The notes below the pieces were generated by a model that had not been told where the DNA came from, did not search any database, and saw nothing but the letters and a program-made list of their open reading frames with translations. From assembly GCA_000242815.2 (NCBI GenBank), contig AHHB01000019.1:62001-126000 (forward strand): a DNA stretch of 64,000 nucleotides, written 5' to 3'. Positions 8,947-17,443 of this stretch are shown here, piece after piece (the first letter of the stretch is position 1; every line of letters begins with the position of its first letter). Origin of the DNA: Janthinobacterium lividum PAMC 25724 (GTDB lineage Bacteria; Pseudomonadota; Gammaproteobacteria; Burkholderiales; Burkholderiaceae_D). The position numbers were made by a program, and so were the translations under genes.

Positions 8947-9282
8947 GTAAGTGTGGCGGGTCGCGCGGTTGTGCTGCAGTCGGATAAGGGCAGCTCGATG
9001 AAAAGCGCGACGATGCTGGCGACGCTGAAAAAACTGGGCATCGTGCCGTCGTTCAGCCGGCGCCGGGTGAGCAACGATCATGCTTACGCAGAGTCCTTTT
9101 TTCGGACGTGTAAATACCTGCCGAACTGGCCAGGAAAGCCGTTCGACAGCATCGATGAGGCGCGCGAATGGACATTGAAATTCGTGTAATGGTGCAAGCA
9201 CCAGCACAAACATAGCGGCCTGAAATTCGTGACGCCGGCACAGCGCCACGATAGCCGAGCTGCCGCGATCCCGCGGCACTGA
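8947..9282 (+). pseudogene. IS3-family transposase remnant (C-terminal OrfB fragment)
   Basis: The frame encodes the end of an IS3-type DDE integrase: LQSDKGSSMKSATMLATLKKLG, PSFSRRRVSNDHAYAESFFRTCKY and, after an internal TAA at 9187, WCKHQHKHSGLKFVTPAQRH. The usual HSDNG catalytic Asp motif is altered to QSDKG, the family Glu is kept in AESFFRT, and the N-terminal two thirds plus OrfA are missing. No paired inverted repeats were found, so this is a dead fragment. It marks the boundary of the accessory block. Confidence 0.8.
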
Positions 9283-9384
9283 GAGCACGTCTAGACGCTG
9301 CCAACGGCTGCCTGGATCAGCCACCACCGATGGAGAATAAAGCTGCCTGATACACGAGACTTAGACTCTCGCCGATTCAACTAG

Positions 9385-9402
9385 GGAGGCACTGATTTAT
9401 TC
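9385..9402 (+). repeat. IS5-family left inverted repeat
   Basis: The 18-bp left end pairs imperfectly with 10550-10567 and directly follows a CTAG target duplication. Confidence 0.75.
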
Positions 9403-9471
9403 ATCTGGTACCGTTCCCTACGGCTGTCCGACCTGAGACAATATCGGTATCGCCACCGTCCGCCATCGACC

Positions 9472-10451
9472 ATGCAAAAGAGCTTCTCCGACCTCGAATA
9501 CGCCGCCAAGAAGAAACTAACGCGGCGCGACCGCTTCCTGGCCGAAATCGACAGCGTGACGCCGTGGGGCAAGCTGCACAAGCTGATCGAGCCGTTCTAT
9601 CCGAAGGTCGAGGGCGCCGGTCGCCCGCCGATCGGACTGGCGCGCATGTGCGCATGTATGTGGCCCAGCAATGCTTTGGATTGTCTGACGAAGGCATCGA
9701 AGACGCGATATACGACAGCCAATCGATTCGCGCCTTTGTCGGCATCGATCTGGGCCGCGAGTCGGCGCCGGACGCGACGACCTTGCTGAAGTTCCGCCAC
9801 CTTCTGGAAGCCAACGCGCTGACGCGCCAGATTTTCGACACGATCAACGGGCACTTGGCCGAGAAGGGTCTGATGATGCGCGAAGGCACCATCGTCGACG
9901 CCACGCTGATCGCCGCGCCGCCGTCCACCAAAAACAAGGACGGCAAGCGTGATCCGGAGATGCACCAGTCGAAAAAGGGCAATGACTGGCACTTTGGCAT
10001 GAAGGCCCACGTCGGCGTGGACGCCGCGTCTGGCCTGGTGCATACCGTCATCGGCACGGCCGGCAATGTTGCCGACGTGACGCAGGCGCACGCGCTGCTG
10101 CACGGTGACGAGAGCTCCGCGCTCGGCGACGCCGGCTACCAGGGCGTGGAAAAGCGGCCCGAAAACATCGGCAAGTCGGTGACATGGCACGTGGCCATGA
10201 AGCGCTCCAAACGCAAGGTGCTGCCCAACAATAAACTTGGGCGCCTGACGGAAAAGTGAGCATCTGAAGCCAGCGTGCGGGCGAAAGTCGAGCATCCGTT
10301 TCATGTCATCAAGAACCTGTTCCGTCATCGTAAGACGCGCTATCGCGGCTTGGCCAAGAACACTGCACAGCTTTTTACCTTGTTTGCCTTTGCCAACTTG
10401 GTACTTGCCGGAAGACGTTTTACGATCACCGAATCCCGTAGTCCGTCTTGA
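9472..10451 (+). pseudogene. IS5-family transposase, frameshifted and interrupted
   Basis: The first frame encodes MQKSFSDLEYAAKKKLTRRDRF up to GRPPIGLARM. Homology then continues in another frame from about 9645 (YVAQQCFGLSDEGIEDA, VGIDLGRESAPDATTLLKFRH, MREGTIVDATLIAAP, WHFGMKAHVGVD). An in-frame TGA at 10257-10259 follows LTEK, and the C-terminus (VRAKVEHPFHVIKNLFRHRKTRYRGL) continues to 10451. The DDE parts (DATT, GMKAHVGVD, the Glu in VEHPFHVIK) are all recognisable. One frameshift plus one stop make it a pseudogene. A programmed frameshift is unlikely because of the additional stop. Confidence 0.85.
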
Positions 10452-10549
10452 TTGCAGGAAGACGCGCAGCATCACGTTAAATTGAACGATAAACGGGCTT
10501 GAACGGCTCGCCGGTCGGGCATTTGGCGCGCTAGCCTCGTCAGAAAACC

Positions 10550-10567
10550 GAATTGATCAGCACTTCC
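10550..10567 (-). repeat. IS5-family right inverted repeat
   Basis: The 18-bp right end is followed directly by the second CTAG copy (10568-10571). Confidence 0.75.
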
Positions 10568-10571
10568 CTAG

Positions 10572-10877
10572 GTGTTTCAAAATTATTGACACGCTCCCGA
10601 GCCGCGTCTTGCCACCACCTCCAAAACCGACTGCGCGTAAAGCAATCTGTCACTCGCCTGTGCAAAAACTAATCGCCCAATGTAGGTCGCGCATTGGAGA
10701 AAGTCAAACCTGTCCTCCCCAACAAATGCCATGTTCCTGCGTTTAATCAATAGTTGTAACGAAATAAATTAAAAGTGTCGCTGCCTTGCGAATCTAATAT
10801 TGGCGTGCAGTTTTGGCCCGACGATTTGAGGTATGCTTTTGTGACACTGCAAGTTCCCTCACTATTTCGGAGGCACC
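10572..10877. other. Intergenic region before the astacin-like protease
   Basis: This 306-bp stretch after the IS has no convincing gene. It becomes AT-rich near 10740-10800 (GTTTAATCAATAGTTG, AAATAAATTAAAAG), as expected of a promoter for the protease gene, but no clear -35/-10 pair could be fixed. Confidence 0.4.
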
Positions 10878-12146
10878 GTGCGACCCCATCTCCATGCGGT
10901 AATCTTTGTCCTGTCCCAAGCTATCCTGCTCTCGCCCCGCGCTCTGCACGCTCAGCAGACATCCGTCATCGTCGAAGCGCTACCCGAGCATCTGCAGTAC
11001 CTGTACAGCAGGCCCGTTCCCTCGAATGCCAGCGTGCGAAAGTCTGACCAGGTCATGGTCCCAGGTGCGCGCCAGTGGGAAAACGGACGCACGTTGCGGG
11101 TATGCCTGTTTTCCGGCAATCAGACGGTCGCTACTTTGATCGCGGAAGTCGCCGGCGAGTGGAACCAGTATTCCGGCGTCAAGTTTGATTTCGGCAAGGA
11201 ACGGGGCTGGTACAACTGCCTATCACCGGCCAGCGGACATTTTCAGATCCGCATCGGATTTTCCGAACGCGGCTACTGGTCAACCATGGGCCGCGATAGC
11301 GAGATGCTGATGGATGCCCTGGCGCCATCAATGAATCTAGAACATTTCAACCTGAAGTACACGGAATCTAAATTTGCCCAGGGTCAGGTCGTGGCCCAGG
11401 CCGACGCCTATGACAAGGCCGTGATTCGGCATGAATTCGGCCATGCACTTGGCCTGGTGCACGAGCTACAAAACCCAAACCTCCGCTGCGCCGATGAAAT
11501 CAAATGGGAGGGGCCGAATAATGTGTTCGACTATTTCGCCGGTCCGCCGAATTACTGGCAGCGCGACAAAGTCAAGTTCAACCTGGATGTGGACAGCCAA
11601 GCGGAAAACATCGTGGGCGAGGGGGACAAGGACTCTAACCTGAAGTATTGGCTACCGGCGCAGGTGTTCAAAAAAGGTGAAAATAGTCCCTGCTATAGCA
11701 ATGTGAACTATGAGATTTCGCGACTAGACAAGAAAGGCGTCGCTATCATGTATCCACCAAATACGGGCACTGCTCCAACCGGCGAACTCAACATCGCCGG
11801 GGCGACAATTAAAGCAATGCCTAAGTCCGCTAGTGCGCCAACCCGTGACGATGCACTGTCCCGCGCCAAGGTTGACCTCGAATCAAGCGACGTCTTCATC
11901 CGCCGCGATGCCCGGGCCCGTCTGGCAGATCTGATGCCGGCAGCGTCCAGCAGCGAAATCAATGGGTTGATCGAGGATATGCGCGGGAGCAGCTATCGCT
12001 ACAAACTTGGCGTGGCAGTCGCGCTGGCCAATCAGCGCAGCAAGCTCGCACTGTCTTCAGGTGCACGCGAGCGGCTGAGCCAAGAGCTGACGGCGGCCAA
12101 GGATATAACCCTGAAAAACAACCTACGCGCAGCATCCCGTCTGTAA
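10878..12146 (+). CDS. Secreted zinc metalloprotease, astacin-like (M12A/metzincin)
   Basis: This 422-aa protein starts at a GTG preceded by a strong GGAGG, 5 nt upstream. It has a Sec signal peptide (VIFVLSQAILLSPRALHA). The catalytic domain contains HEFGHALGLVHE near residue 190, the metzincin HExxHxxGxxH zinc site with the astacin-type Glu after the third His. Further on, ISRLDKKGVAIMYPP has the form of the Met-turn region. The C-terminal third (from about 310) is helical, resembling HEAT-type repeats (RRDARARLADLMPAASS, KLGVAVALANQRSK). The protein probably acts outside the cell or in the periplasm. It is followed 34 bp later by a lipoprotein gene and flanked by mobile debris, which suggests transfer. 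Confidence 0.75.
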   Translation: MRPHLHAVIFVLSQAILLSPRALHAQQTSVIVEALPEHLQYLYSRPVPSNASVRKSDQVMVPGARQWENGRTLRVCLFSGNQTVATLIAEVAGEWNQYSGVKFDFGKERGWYNCLSPASGHFQIRIGFSERGYWSTMGRDSEMLMDALAPSMNLEHFNLKYTESKFAQGQVVAQADAYDKAVIRHEFGHALGLVHELQNPNLRCADEIKWEGPNNVFDYFAGPPNYWQRDKVKFNLDVDSQAENIVGEGDKDSNLKYWLPAQVFKKGENSPCYSNVNYEISRLDKKGVAIMYPPNTGTAPTGELNIAGATIKAMPKSASAPTRDDALSRAKVDLESSDVFIRRDARARLADLMPAASSSEINGLIEDMRGSSYRYKLGVAVALANQRSKLALSSGARERLSQELTAAKDITLKNNLRAASRL

Positions 12147-12180
12147 ACGGAACGCCGTCAACTATCCAGAAGAGGTAGCC

Positions 12181-13500
12181 ATGTTCAACTCATCCAGCCT
12201 GTTCCGCCTCGTCCCGGGCGTACTGTTCACGCTGCTGGCCAGCGGCTGCAGCACCACGCCACCGACGTCGAATCCCCCGACTCCTTCCATGCCGACAGAT
12301 CCGGGGAATGTGGGAGCAACTGGGCCCAAGATGCTCAACGTCACGCCGCTAACCACACTGGCAGACAACGACGGCTCCGCCCAAGCCGAAGGCGGAATTT
12401 TTACCAATGCTTACACCCGCGTGTTGATCTTCAGTTCTGTCGCTGACGAACTGTCCAGCAAGACTCCGGGCGAAATCGCCATTTTGCCCTACAAATCCCG
12501 GAGCGCATTCGCGCGCTACCTGGTGGGGGAAAAATACGATATGAACCTGTCGGTCAGGATGAAAATCGGCGCCTTCGAAGCGACCGCGCCGCTGGTCACG
12601 CTCAGCCACCAGAGCAATTCGAATGGCGAGCAATGGTCACGCACGATTTCTCAACGGCTCGGCAATTTCCCTTTGTTCCTGGTAAAAGCTGACGGCGAGG
12701 CCAGCATTCCCACCTTCAATATCAAGGTGGCTGGTAGTAAGGCATATTCCAGCAATATGGTTGGCAAGTCGCTCGATCTGCTTGTTGCGGGACTCAAGGA
12801 AGTGGTGCCGGAGGCTGGCGTACTCAGTTCCTTAACAGCAGAGTCCGCTAAAAACCGCTCAAAGGCGATCGACACGGCGATCGGCCAGCTATTTTCCAAC
12901 GGCATGTCGGAAGAACATACCGTACACCGCGATTTCCTAAAATGGAACCGGGCCGGGGGTATCGTTGTGTCGCTCCAGTTACCGGCCACCGAATCGTCAT
13001 CATGGGAAAAACAATTAACCCATGTGGGTAGCTGGACCATCACTTTCGAATCGCCGCGGCCATCGATTTTTTCAGATTGGAAGATCTGCCCCGCCAACCC
13101 TGCTATCCGCTGCGCCCCCACCCGGGCGGCTGCGCTGGCGGCACTGCGCCAGGAAGTGTCGGCTCGCCAGGTGCTAAATTACTCGCTGCTTGCCGAAAAC
13201 CGCGAGCTGGCGACGATGGAAAATCTGGTGACCCGCAATTCGTGGTACGTGACCGCAGCTGGCGCCTACAGTGGCGACGCGGTCAAAGATGCCGCGGTGG
13301 CTGACCGGGTCTGCACTGAAATACAAAATATCGTGATCAAGTTGGGCCTGAATCATGACGACGCCGACATTGTTACCTGGGCTTTCATCAGCGGCATGCC
13401 GGCGCCGCCCAAGATCCACAACAAGGCATTTCGGGCCGCGCGACCGGATGGCCAGCCCACCAGTTGTAAACGCGCACTGCAAGCTGTCACGGGACGTTAA
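12181..13500 (+). CDS. Hypothetical lipoprotein paired with the metalloprotease
   Basis: This 439-aa protein has a lipobox signal (LFTLLASGC, Cys at residue 22), so it is probably a membrane-anchored lipoprotein. A Pro/Thr-rich linker follows (STTPPTSNPPTPSMPTDPG). The body has no motif I recognise. Cys occurs in WKICPANPAIRCAP and near the C-terminus (DRVCTEIQNI, PTSCKRAL). The RBS AGAGG precedes the ATG. The 34-bp spacing from the protease gene suggests an operon, so it may anchor, regulate or be a partner of the protease. No database match can be claimed. Confidence 0.65.
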   Translation: MFNSSSLFRLVPGVLFTLLASGCSTTPPTSNPPTPSMPTDPGNVGATGPKMLNVTPLTTLADNDGSAQAEGGIFTNAYTRVLIFSSVADELSSKTPGEIAILPYKSRSAFARYLVGEKYDMNLSVRMKIGAFEATAPLVTLSHQSNSNGEQWSRTISQRLGNFPLFLVKADGEASIPTFNIKVAGSKAYSSNMVGKSLDLLVAGLKEVVPEAGVLSSLTAESAKNRSKAIDTAIGQLFSNGMSEEHTVHRDFLKWNRAGGIVVSLQLPATESSSWEKQLTHVGSWTITFESPRPSIFSDWKICPANPAIRCAPTRAAALAALRQEVSARQVLNYSLLAENRELATMENLVTRNSWYVTAAGAYSGDAVKDAAVADRVCTEIQNIVIKLGLNHDDADIVTWAFISGMPAPPKIHNKAFRAARPDGQPTSCKRALQAVTGR

Positions 13501-13732
13501 TACAAGAAGTCAGCGGTGTGTCAGCTGAAAGCTCGGTCCCGGGCCAGGCAGAGTTGGATTGCGTTCGTCGGGATATCAGGGTAATGGTTATGAATCAACG
13601 CAGCAGCCACGCCAGCCTCTAATCAACGGGCCACGGCATAAGGGCAGTGACGACGAGGGATGCTGACTCAAGCTCAAAATAGTTCAGTTTGTTTGGCAAT
13701 CGGCACTACCTTTGGTGCAGGCTCTCCACACA
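13501..13732. other. Intergenic, no feature seen
   Basis: This is 232 bp between the lipoprotein stop and the decayed SRAP gene. There is no convincing ORF, repeat or terminator. Confidence 0.4.
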
Positions 13733-14180
13733 TCAGTTCGGCCGGGCACGGCTGAAAGTATGTTCTCGCGCATTCGGTTTTTTGCATCCAAGCCAGTCGT
13801 CGTCAGCGCTTGGAACGATGACTAGCGAGCGTTTTTCCTCACCTTGGCGGTGGAAGCGTTTCATGAAAGAATGGTCGTCGGCGTTGATAGTCAGCTGGGT
13901 GAACGAAAACGACTTCTTTTCATTCTTTTTTTTCCATTCCCTGTAAAGGCCGGCGAGGGCGAATGGCTTACCGGTAGCCATCCCGATGGACCACCGCACG
14001 CGCGTAGGCAGCTCTCAGTTTGGCTCGAAGAAACGGACCATCCGGACCAGGCAGAGCTGAGACTTGATCCATGTTGACTTTTACGTCCTAAGTTGGCCAA
14101 CGGTCTCTGCATGGGCGTTCATTGTCGTGAGGCGCTGGCCGGGCGGCATGTGCCGTTTGAGGATGAATCCGTAGTTGCCG
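13733..14180 (-). pseudogene. SOS response-associated peptidase (SRAP/YedK-HMCES family), decayed
   Basis: Reading the minus strand across frames gives a recognisable SRAP protein. First comes GNYGFILKRHMPPGQRLTTM-NAHAETVGQLRT, ending in a TAA at 14081. In another frame follows QLCLVRMVRFFEPN with an in-frame TGA where Trp is expected. Then comes RWSIGMATGKPFALAGLYREW continuing to SFTQLTINADDHSFMKRFHR and SLVIVPSADDDWLGC. The N-terminus with the catalytic Cys2 is missing and the C-terminus is scrambled. SRAP proteins crosslink abasic sites in single-stranded DNA. At least one frameshift and two stops show the copy is dead. It is joined head-on to a brxL stump. Confidence 0.7.
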
Positions 14181-14195
14181 GTTAGACCTCTGCGG

Positions 14196-14402
14196 TTGAG
14201 CCTGGGCGGCACCATCGTGCAGGTGCGCAATCTGGCTGAGTGCATGCAGGTCGCGTTTGATGCCGGCGCCAAACGCATTTTGCTGTCAATGTCGAGCGTG
14301 ACCGATATTGCGACGGTTCCTGGGGAGTTGTTTGCCCAGATTCAGACAAGCTTTTACTCGGACCCGGTGGATGCGGTGTTCAAGGCACTGGGTGTGGAGT
14401 AG
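14196..14402 (+). pseudogene. BREX brxL 3' remnant (Lon-like protease C-terminus)
   Basis: The last 68 codons of a Lon-related BREX protein are visible: LSLGGTIVQVRNLAECMQVAFD, AGAKRILLSMSSVTDIATVPGELFAQIQ and the conserved tail SFYSDPVDAVFKALGVE. BrxL is the ATPase/Lon-like component of phage-defence BREX systems and is normally about 670-700 aa. No frame continues upstream (a TAG lies at 14172-14174), and none of the other brx genes are here. This is therefore a scar of a lost defence island. The family is recalled from the characteristic tail; a profile search would confirm it. Confidence 0.7.
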
Positions 14403-14488
14403 CAGAAAATCGTATACATCGGTACGCTAAGCCAACAGCCCATCGCGCCTGATGCGCCATCTGATGCCAGGGCTGTCGCTTGAAATAA

Positions 14489-14520
14489 TTCCATAATTCG
14501 AGTATTATTGAAATATGGAA
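14489..14520 (+). promoter_or_regulatory. Putative ArsR operator at the ars operon start
   Basis: The AT-rich dyad TTCCATA (14489-14495) with TATGGAA (14514-14520) is a perfect 7-bp inverted repeat with an 18-bp spacer. It overlaps the proposed arsR start codon. An ArsR dimer bound here would block transcription until arsenite or antimonite is present. This is inferred from position and symmetry. Confidence 0.5.
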
Positions 14521-14889
14521 AATGAAAAGACAATAGCCAGTCGGGTAACGCCGCTGACGAGTGCTTCCGCCATCGTTGCCTTGGCGGCATTGGCACAGGA
14601 ATCGCGGCTGGCCGTGTTCCGCCTGCTGGTACAAGCGGGGCCGGAGGGCATGGCCGCGATGAAAATCGCCGAGGCGCTGGCCATTGCGCCATCGTCGCTG
14701 TCGTTTCACTTGAAGGAACTGGCGCACGCCGATCTGCTGACGGCGAGCAAGGCTGGGCGCTCCATCATCTACGCCGCTAACTATGCGGGCATGAACGGCT
14801 TGCTGGCCTTTTTGACCGAGAACTGCTGCGCCGGCGCCCCTTGCTGCGTCACGGACAGCGGCCATATAACCAACGAAAGCACACCATGA
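14515..14889 (+). CDS. arsR: ArsR-family arsenic-responsive repressor
   Basis: This 124-aa winged-helix repressor has the HTH segment AMKIAEALAIAPSSLSFHLKELAHADLL. The classic ELCVCDL metal site is absent. Instead the C-terminus has CC at 104-105 and CC at 110-111 (CCAGAPCC). The spacing of C104, C105 and C111 is the same as I recall for the three As(III) ligands of Acidithiobacillus ferrooxidans ArsR, so As(III) binding is likely. No good RBS precedes the ATG at 14515, and the operator dyad overlaps it. Translation may be leaderless or start slightly downstream. Its stop overlaps the arsC start (ATGA). Confidence 0.85.
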   Translation: MENEKTIASRVTPLTSASAIVALAALAQESRLAVFRLLVQAGPEGMAAMKIAEALAIAPSSLSFHLKELAHADLLTASKAGRSIIYAANYAGMNGLLAFLTENCCAGAPCCVTDSGHITNESTP

Positions 14890-15308
14890 GTGTCACGATT
14901 TATCACAACACGTCTTGCGGCACCTCGCGCAACACCTTGGCTCTGATCCGCAATACGGGCGTCGAGCCCGTCATCATCGATTACCTCAAGCACCCGCCAT
15001 CGCGTGAAGAATTGGTCGACCTGATCAAGCGCGCCGGACTGTCCGTGCGCGCCGTGATGCGAGACAAGGGCGCCCTGTACGAGGAACTGGGCCTGGCCAA
15101 TCTTGAGCTGAGCGATGCGGCCCTGCTCGATGCCATGCAAGCTCATCCTGTTTTGATCAACCGCCCCATCGTCGTCACGGAACGGGGCGTGCGCCTGTGC
15201 CGGCCTTCCGAAAAAGTGCTGGAGATCTTGCCGCTGCCGCAGCTAGGCGCCTTCGTCAAGGAAGATGGTCAGCCCGTGGTGGGCGACGGCGGCAAGCCGG
15301 TAGCCTGA
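14886..15308 (+). CDS. arsC: Arsenate reductase, glutaredoxin-coupled ArsC
   Basis: This 140-aa protein starts at ATG 14886, overlapping the arsR stop. The catalytic motif [15 protein letters not shown] places the active-site Cys at residue 11. The remaining fold ([39 protein letters not shown]) is typical of glutaredoxin-dependent ArsC. It reduces arsenate to arsenite in the cytoplasm. Arsenite must then leave by a pump, but no arsB or acr3 gene follows. The arsH gene starts one base after its stop. Confidence 0.95.
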   Translation: MSVTIYHNTSCGTSRNTLALIRNTGVEPVIIDYLKHPPSREELVDLIKRAGLSVRAVMRDKGALYEELGLANLELSDAALLDAMQAHPVLINRPIVVTERGVRLCRPSEKVLEILPLPQLGAFVKEDGQPVVGDGGKPVA

Positions 15309-15309
15309 G

Positions 15310-16059
15310 ATGGATGATTTTCCCGAGGAACTATCGAATGCGCTGCCCAACATCAGCGCCGCTCACCTGGACCTGCCCAGCCTGGATAAATTGGCGCCGC
15401 TCACGGTTTCTACTCACGCGCCGCGCATCCTGCTGCTGTACGGTTCCTTGCGCGAACGCTCGTACAGCAAGCTGCTGACCCTGGAGGCGGAACGCATCCT
15501 GCGCCACTTTGGCGCCGACACGCGCGTGTTTGATCCGCATGGCTTGCCCATGGTCGACAGCGTCTCGCCCGAGCATCCGAAAGTGCAGGAATTGCGCGCG
15601 CTGTCGCTCTGGTCGGAAGGGCAAGTTTGGTGCAGTCCAGAGCGGCATGGGGCCGTCACGGGCGTGTTCAAATCGCAGATCGACTGGCTGCCGCTGGAGA
15701 CGGGCAGCGTGCGCCCGACGCAGGGACGCACCCTTGCCGTGATGCAAGTGTCGGGTGGTTCGCAATCATTCAACGCCGTCAACGGCTTGCGCGTGCTGGG
15801 GCGCTGGATGCGCATGGTGACCATTCCGAACCAGTCTTCGGTGGCCAAGGCGTATCAGGAATTCGACGATGCGGGTCGCATGAAGCCGTCGCCGTATTAC
15901 GAGCGGCTGGTCGACGTGATGGAAGAATTGTATAAATTTACTTTGCTGGTACGCGACCGCCGCGATTACCTGGGCAGCCGCTACAGCGAGCGGCTGCAAG
16001 CGGAGCCGGCCGTCGTGCGCGCATTGGCGGACGCGGCCATGGAGCATGAGCGCAAGTAG
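15310..16059 (+). CDS. arsH: ArsH NADPH-dependent FMN reductase / organoarsenical oxidase
   Basis: This 249-aa flavoprotein has the flavodoxin-like FMN site [16 protein letters not shown]. ArsH signatures follow: [25 protein letters not shown], then [17 protein letters not shown] and [19 protein letters not shown]. Length is typical of the family. ArsH oxidises trivalent organoarsenicals and can reduce quinones or metals with NADPH. It is the third gene of arsRCH, directly after arsC. Pairing with arsC but no efflux gene is unusual. Confidence 0.95.
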   Translation: MDDFPEELSNALPNISAAHLDLPSLDKLAPLTVSTHAPRILLLYGSLRERSYSKLLTLEAERILRHFGADTRVFDPHGLPMVDSVSPEHPKVQELRALSLWSEGQVWCSPERHGAVTGVFKSQIDWLPLETGSVRPTQGRTLAVMQVSGGSQSFNAVNGLRVLGRWMRMVTIPNQSSVAKAYQEFDDAGRMKPSPYYERLVDVMEELYKFTLLVRDRRDYLGSRYSERLQAEPAVVRALADAAMEHERK

Positions 16060-16069
16060 GGCGGCCATG

Positions 16070-16104
16070 AAAAAACCGCGCAAGTTGCTATCCAACTTGC
16101 GCGG
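16070..16104 (-). terminator. Rho-independent terminator of ispB
   Basis: A 12-bp perfect stem (CCGCGCAAGTTG / CAACTTGCGCGG) with a 5-nt loop is flanked on its left by AAAAAA. It therefore reads stem plus U-tract on the minus strand, 45 bp after the ispB stop. Confidence 0.8.
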
Positions 16105-16149
16105 TACAGTGCAGTGCTGCCGCTTTGCCTTGTGTAGAGTGAAACGCGA

Positions 16150-17139
16150 TCAGTGATTGCGGTCGACGGCAAACGAGCACAGTTGCAGCATGGATTGCTT
16201 GTAGGCGCTGTCCGGCCAGCCGGCGATGGCATCGGCGGCGCGGCGGCCCGCGATTTCCGCCTGCTGGCGCGTGTAGTCGAGCGCGCCGCTGCTGGTGATG
16301 GCGGCCAGGATGGCGTCGAAATGCTGTTCGTCGCCCTGCTCGATGCAACTGCGCACCAGTTCGCGCTGTTCCGGCGTGCCGTTTTCCATCAACCAGATCA
16401 GCGGCATGGTCGGCTTGCCTTCGCGCAAGTCGTCGCCCACGTTCTTGCCGATTTCGCTGGCATCGCCTGCATAGTCGAGCACGTCGTCGATCAGTTGGAA
16501 AGCCGTGCCCAGCGAACGGCCGTATTCGGCCGCCGCTTCGATATCGTCTTCGCTGGCGCCGGCGATCAGGGCGCCCAGTTGCGCCGACGCTTCGAACAGC
16601 TTGGCTGTCTTCGAGCGGATGACGTTCAGATAGCTGTCTTGCGTCACGTCCGGATCGTGCATGTTCAGCAATTGCAGCACTTCGCCTTCGGCGATCACGT
16701 TGGTGGCGTCGGAGAGAATTTGCATGACGCGCATATTGTTCAGCGATACCATCAGTTGGAACGAGCGCGAGTGCAGGAAGTCGCCCACCAGCACCGAGGC
16801 GGCATTGCCGAACAGGGCGTTGGCCGTTTGGCGTCCGCGGCGCATCGACGATTCGTCGACGACATCGTCGTGCAGCAGGGTGGCGGTATGGATGAATTCG
16901 ACGACGGCAGCCAGTTCATGGTGCGCCGTGCCGCGATAGGCATGGGCATTGGCCACTAGCAAAATCAGCACGGGACGAATGCGTTTGCCGCCTGCGCTGA
17001 TGATGTATTCGGCGATCTGATTGATCAGCATCACATCGGAGTGCAGTTTTTGGCGGATCACTGTGTTGACTGCATCCATGTCGGCGGCAATCGTTTGCAC
17101 GATGGTGTTTTGGTTAACGTGTTTGTTGGCGTCAGACAA
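16150..17139 (-). CDS. ispB: Octaprenyl/polyprenyl diphosphate synthase
   Basis: This 329-aa trans-prenyltransferase has both Asp-rich motifs: LLHDDVVDESSMRRG (first, near residue 90) and QLIDDVLDYAG (second, near residue 215). GGKRIRP and the KTAKLFEAS region are also present. It makes the C40-type chain used for ubiquinone from FPP/GGPP and IPP. Location divergent from rplU-rpmA-obgE is standard in betaproteobacteria. Length and start (MSDANKHVNQNT) are usual. Small-residue positions before the first motif, which set chain length, fit long-chain products. Confidence 0.95.
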   Translation of the reverse strand: MSDANKHVNQNTIVQTIAADMDAVNTVIRQKLHSDVMLINQIAEYIISAGGKRIRPVLILLVANAHAYRGTAHHELAAVVEFIHTATLLHDDVVDESSMRRGRQTANALFGNAASVLVGDFLHSRSFQLMVSLNNMRVMQILSDATNVIAEGEVLQLLNMHDPDVTQDSYLNVIRSKTAKLFEASAQLGALIAGASEDDIEAAAEYGRSLGTAFQLIDDVLDYAGDASEIGKNVGDDLREGKPTMPLIWLMENGTPEQRELVRSCIEQGDEQHFDAILAAITSSGALDYTRQQAEIAGRRAADAIAGWPDSAYKQSMLQLCSFAVDRNH

Positions 17140-17333
17140 GGCGAACCTGCATTAGATTGTGGGTGCGCCGATTATACGACAAGGCATGCGCGGGCGTGAT
17201 GTTTGCCTATGGCTGCGGAGCAATTGTTTGACCTTATTGGCACTGGCGCACACTTTCCTGTCCGCTTGGCGCAAGCCTGACACGATGGTCAGGTTGTCGA
17301 CATACCACGATCGTCAAGCTTTGTGAATAGTTT

Positions 17334-17362
17334 TTGACGCAATTTCTCAGTCCATGTATAAT
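17334..17362 (+). promoter_or_regulatory. Sigma70 promoter of rplU-rpmA
   Basis: A -35 box TTGACG (17334-17339) and a consensus -10 box TATAAT (17357-17362) are separated by exactly 17 bp, about 80 bp upstream of rplU. Near-consensus strength suits ribosomal protein genes. Confidence 0.85.
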
Positions 17363-17443
17363 TGCAGGCTCCCCCTGTTGTGTACGGCTTGCTTTGCGTA
17401 GCAGTGGGACATATTCTTTCAACATTTGATGAGGTTTCAAATC

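Larger units (their letters stand above)
9385..10567 (+). mobile_element. IS5-family insertion sequence, 1183 bp
   Basis: The element is delimited by imperfect terminal inverted repeats. The left end is GGAGGCACTGATTTATTC and the right end, read inward, is GGAAGTGCTGATCAATTC (13 of 18 match). Both ends are flanked by CTAG (9381-9384 and 10568-10571), the 4-bp target duplication typical of the IS5 group. Its single transposase gene is broken, so it cannot move by itself. I did not assign an ISfinder name. Confidence 0.85.
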
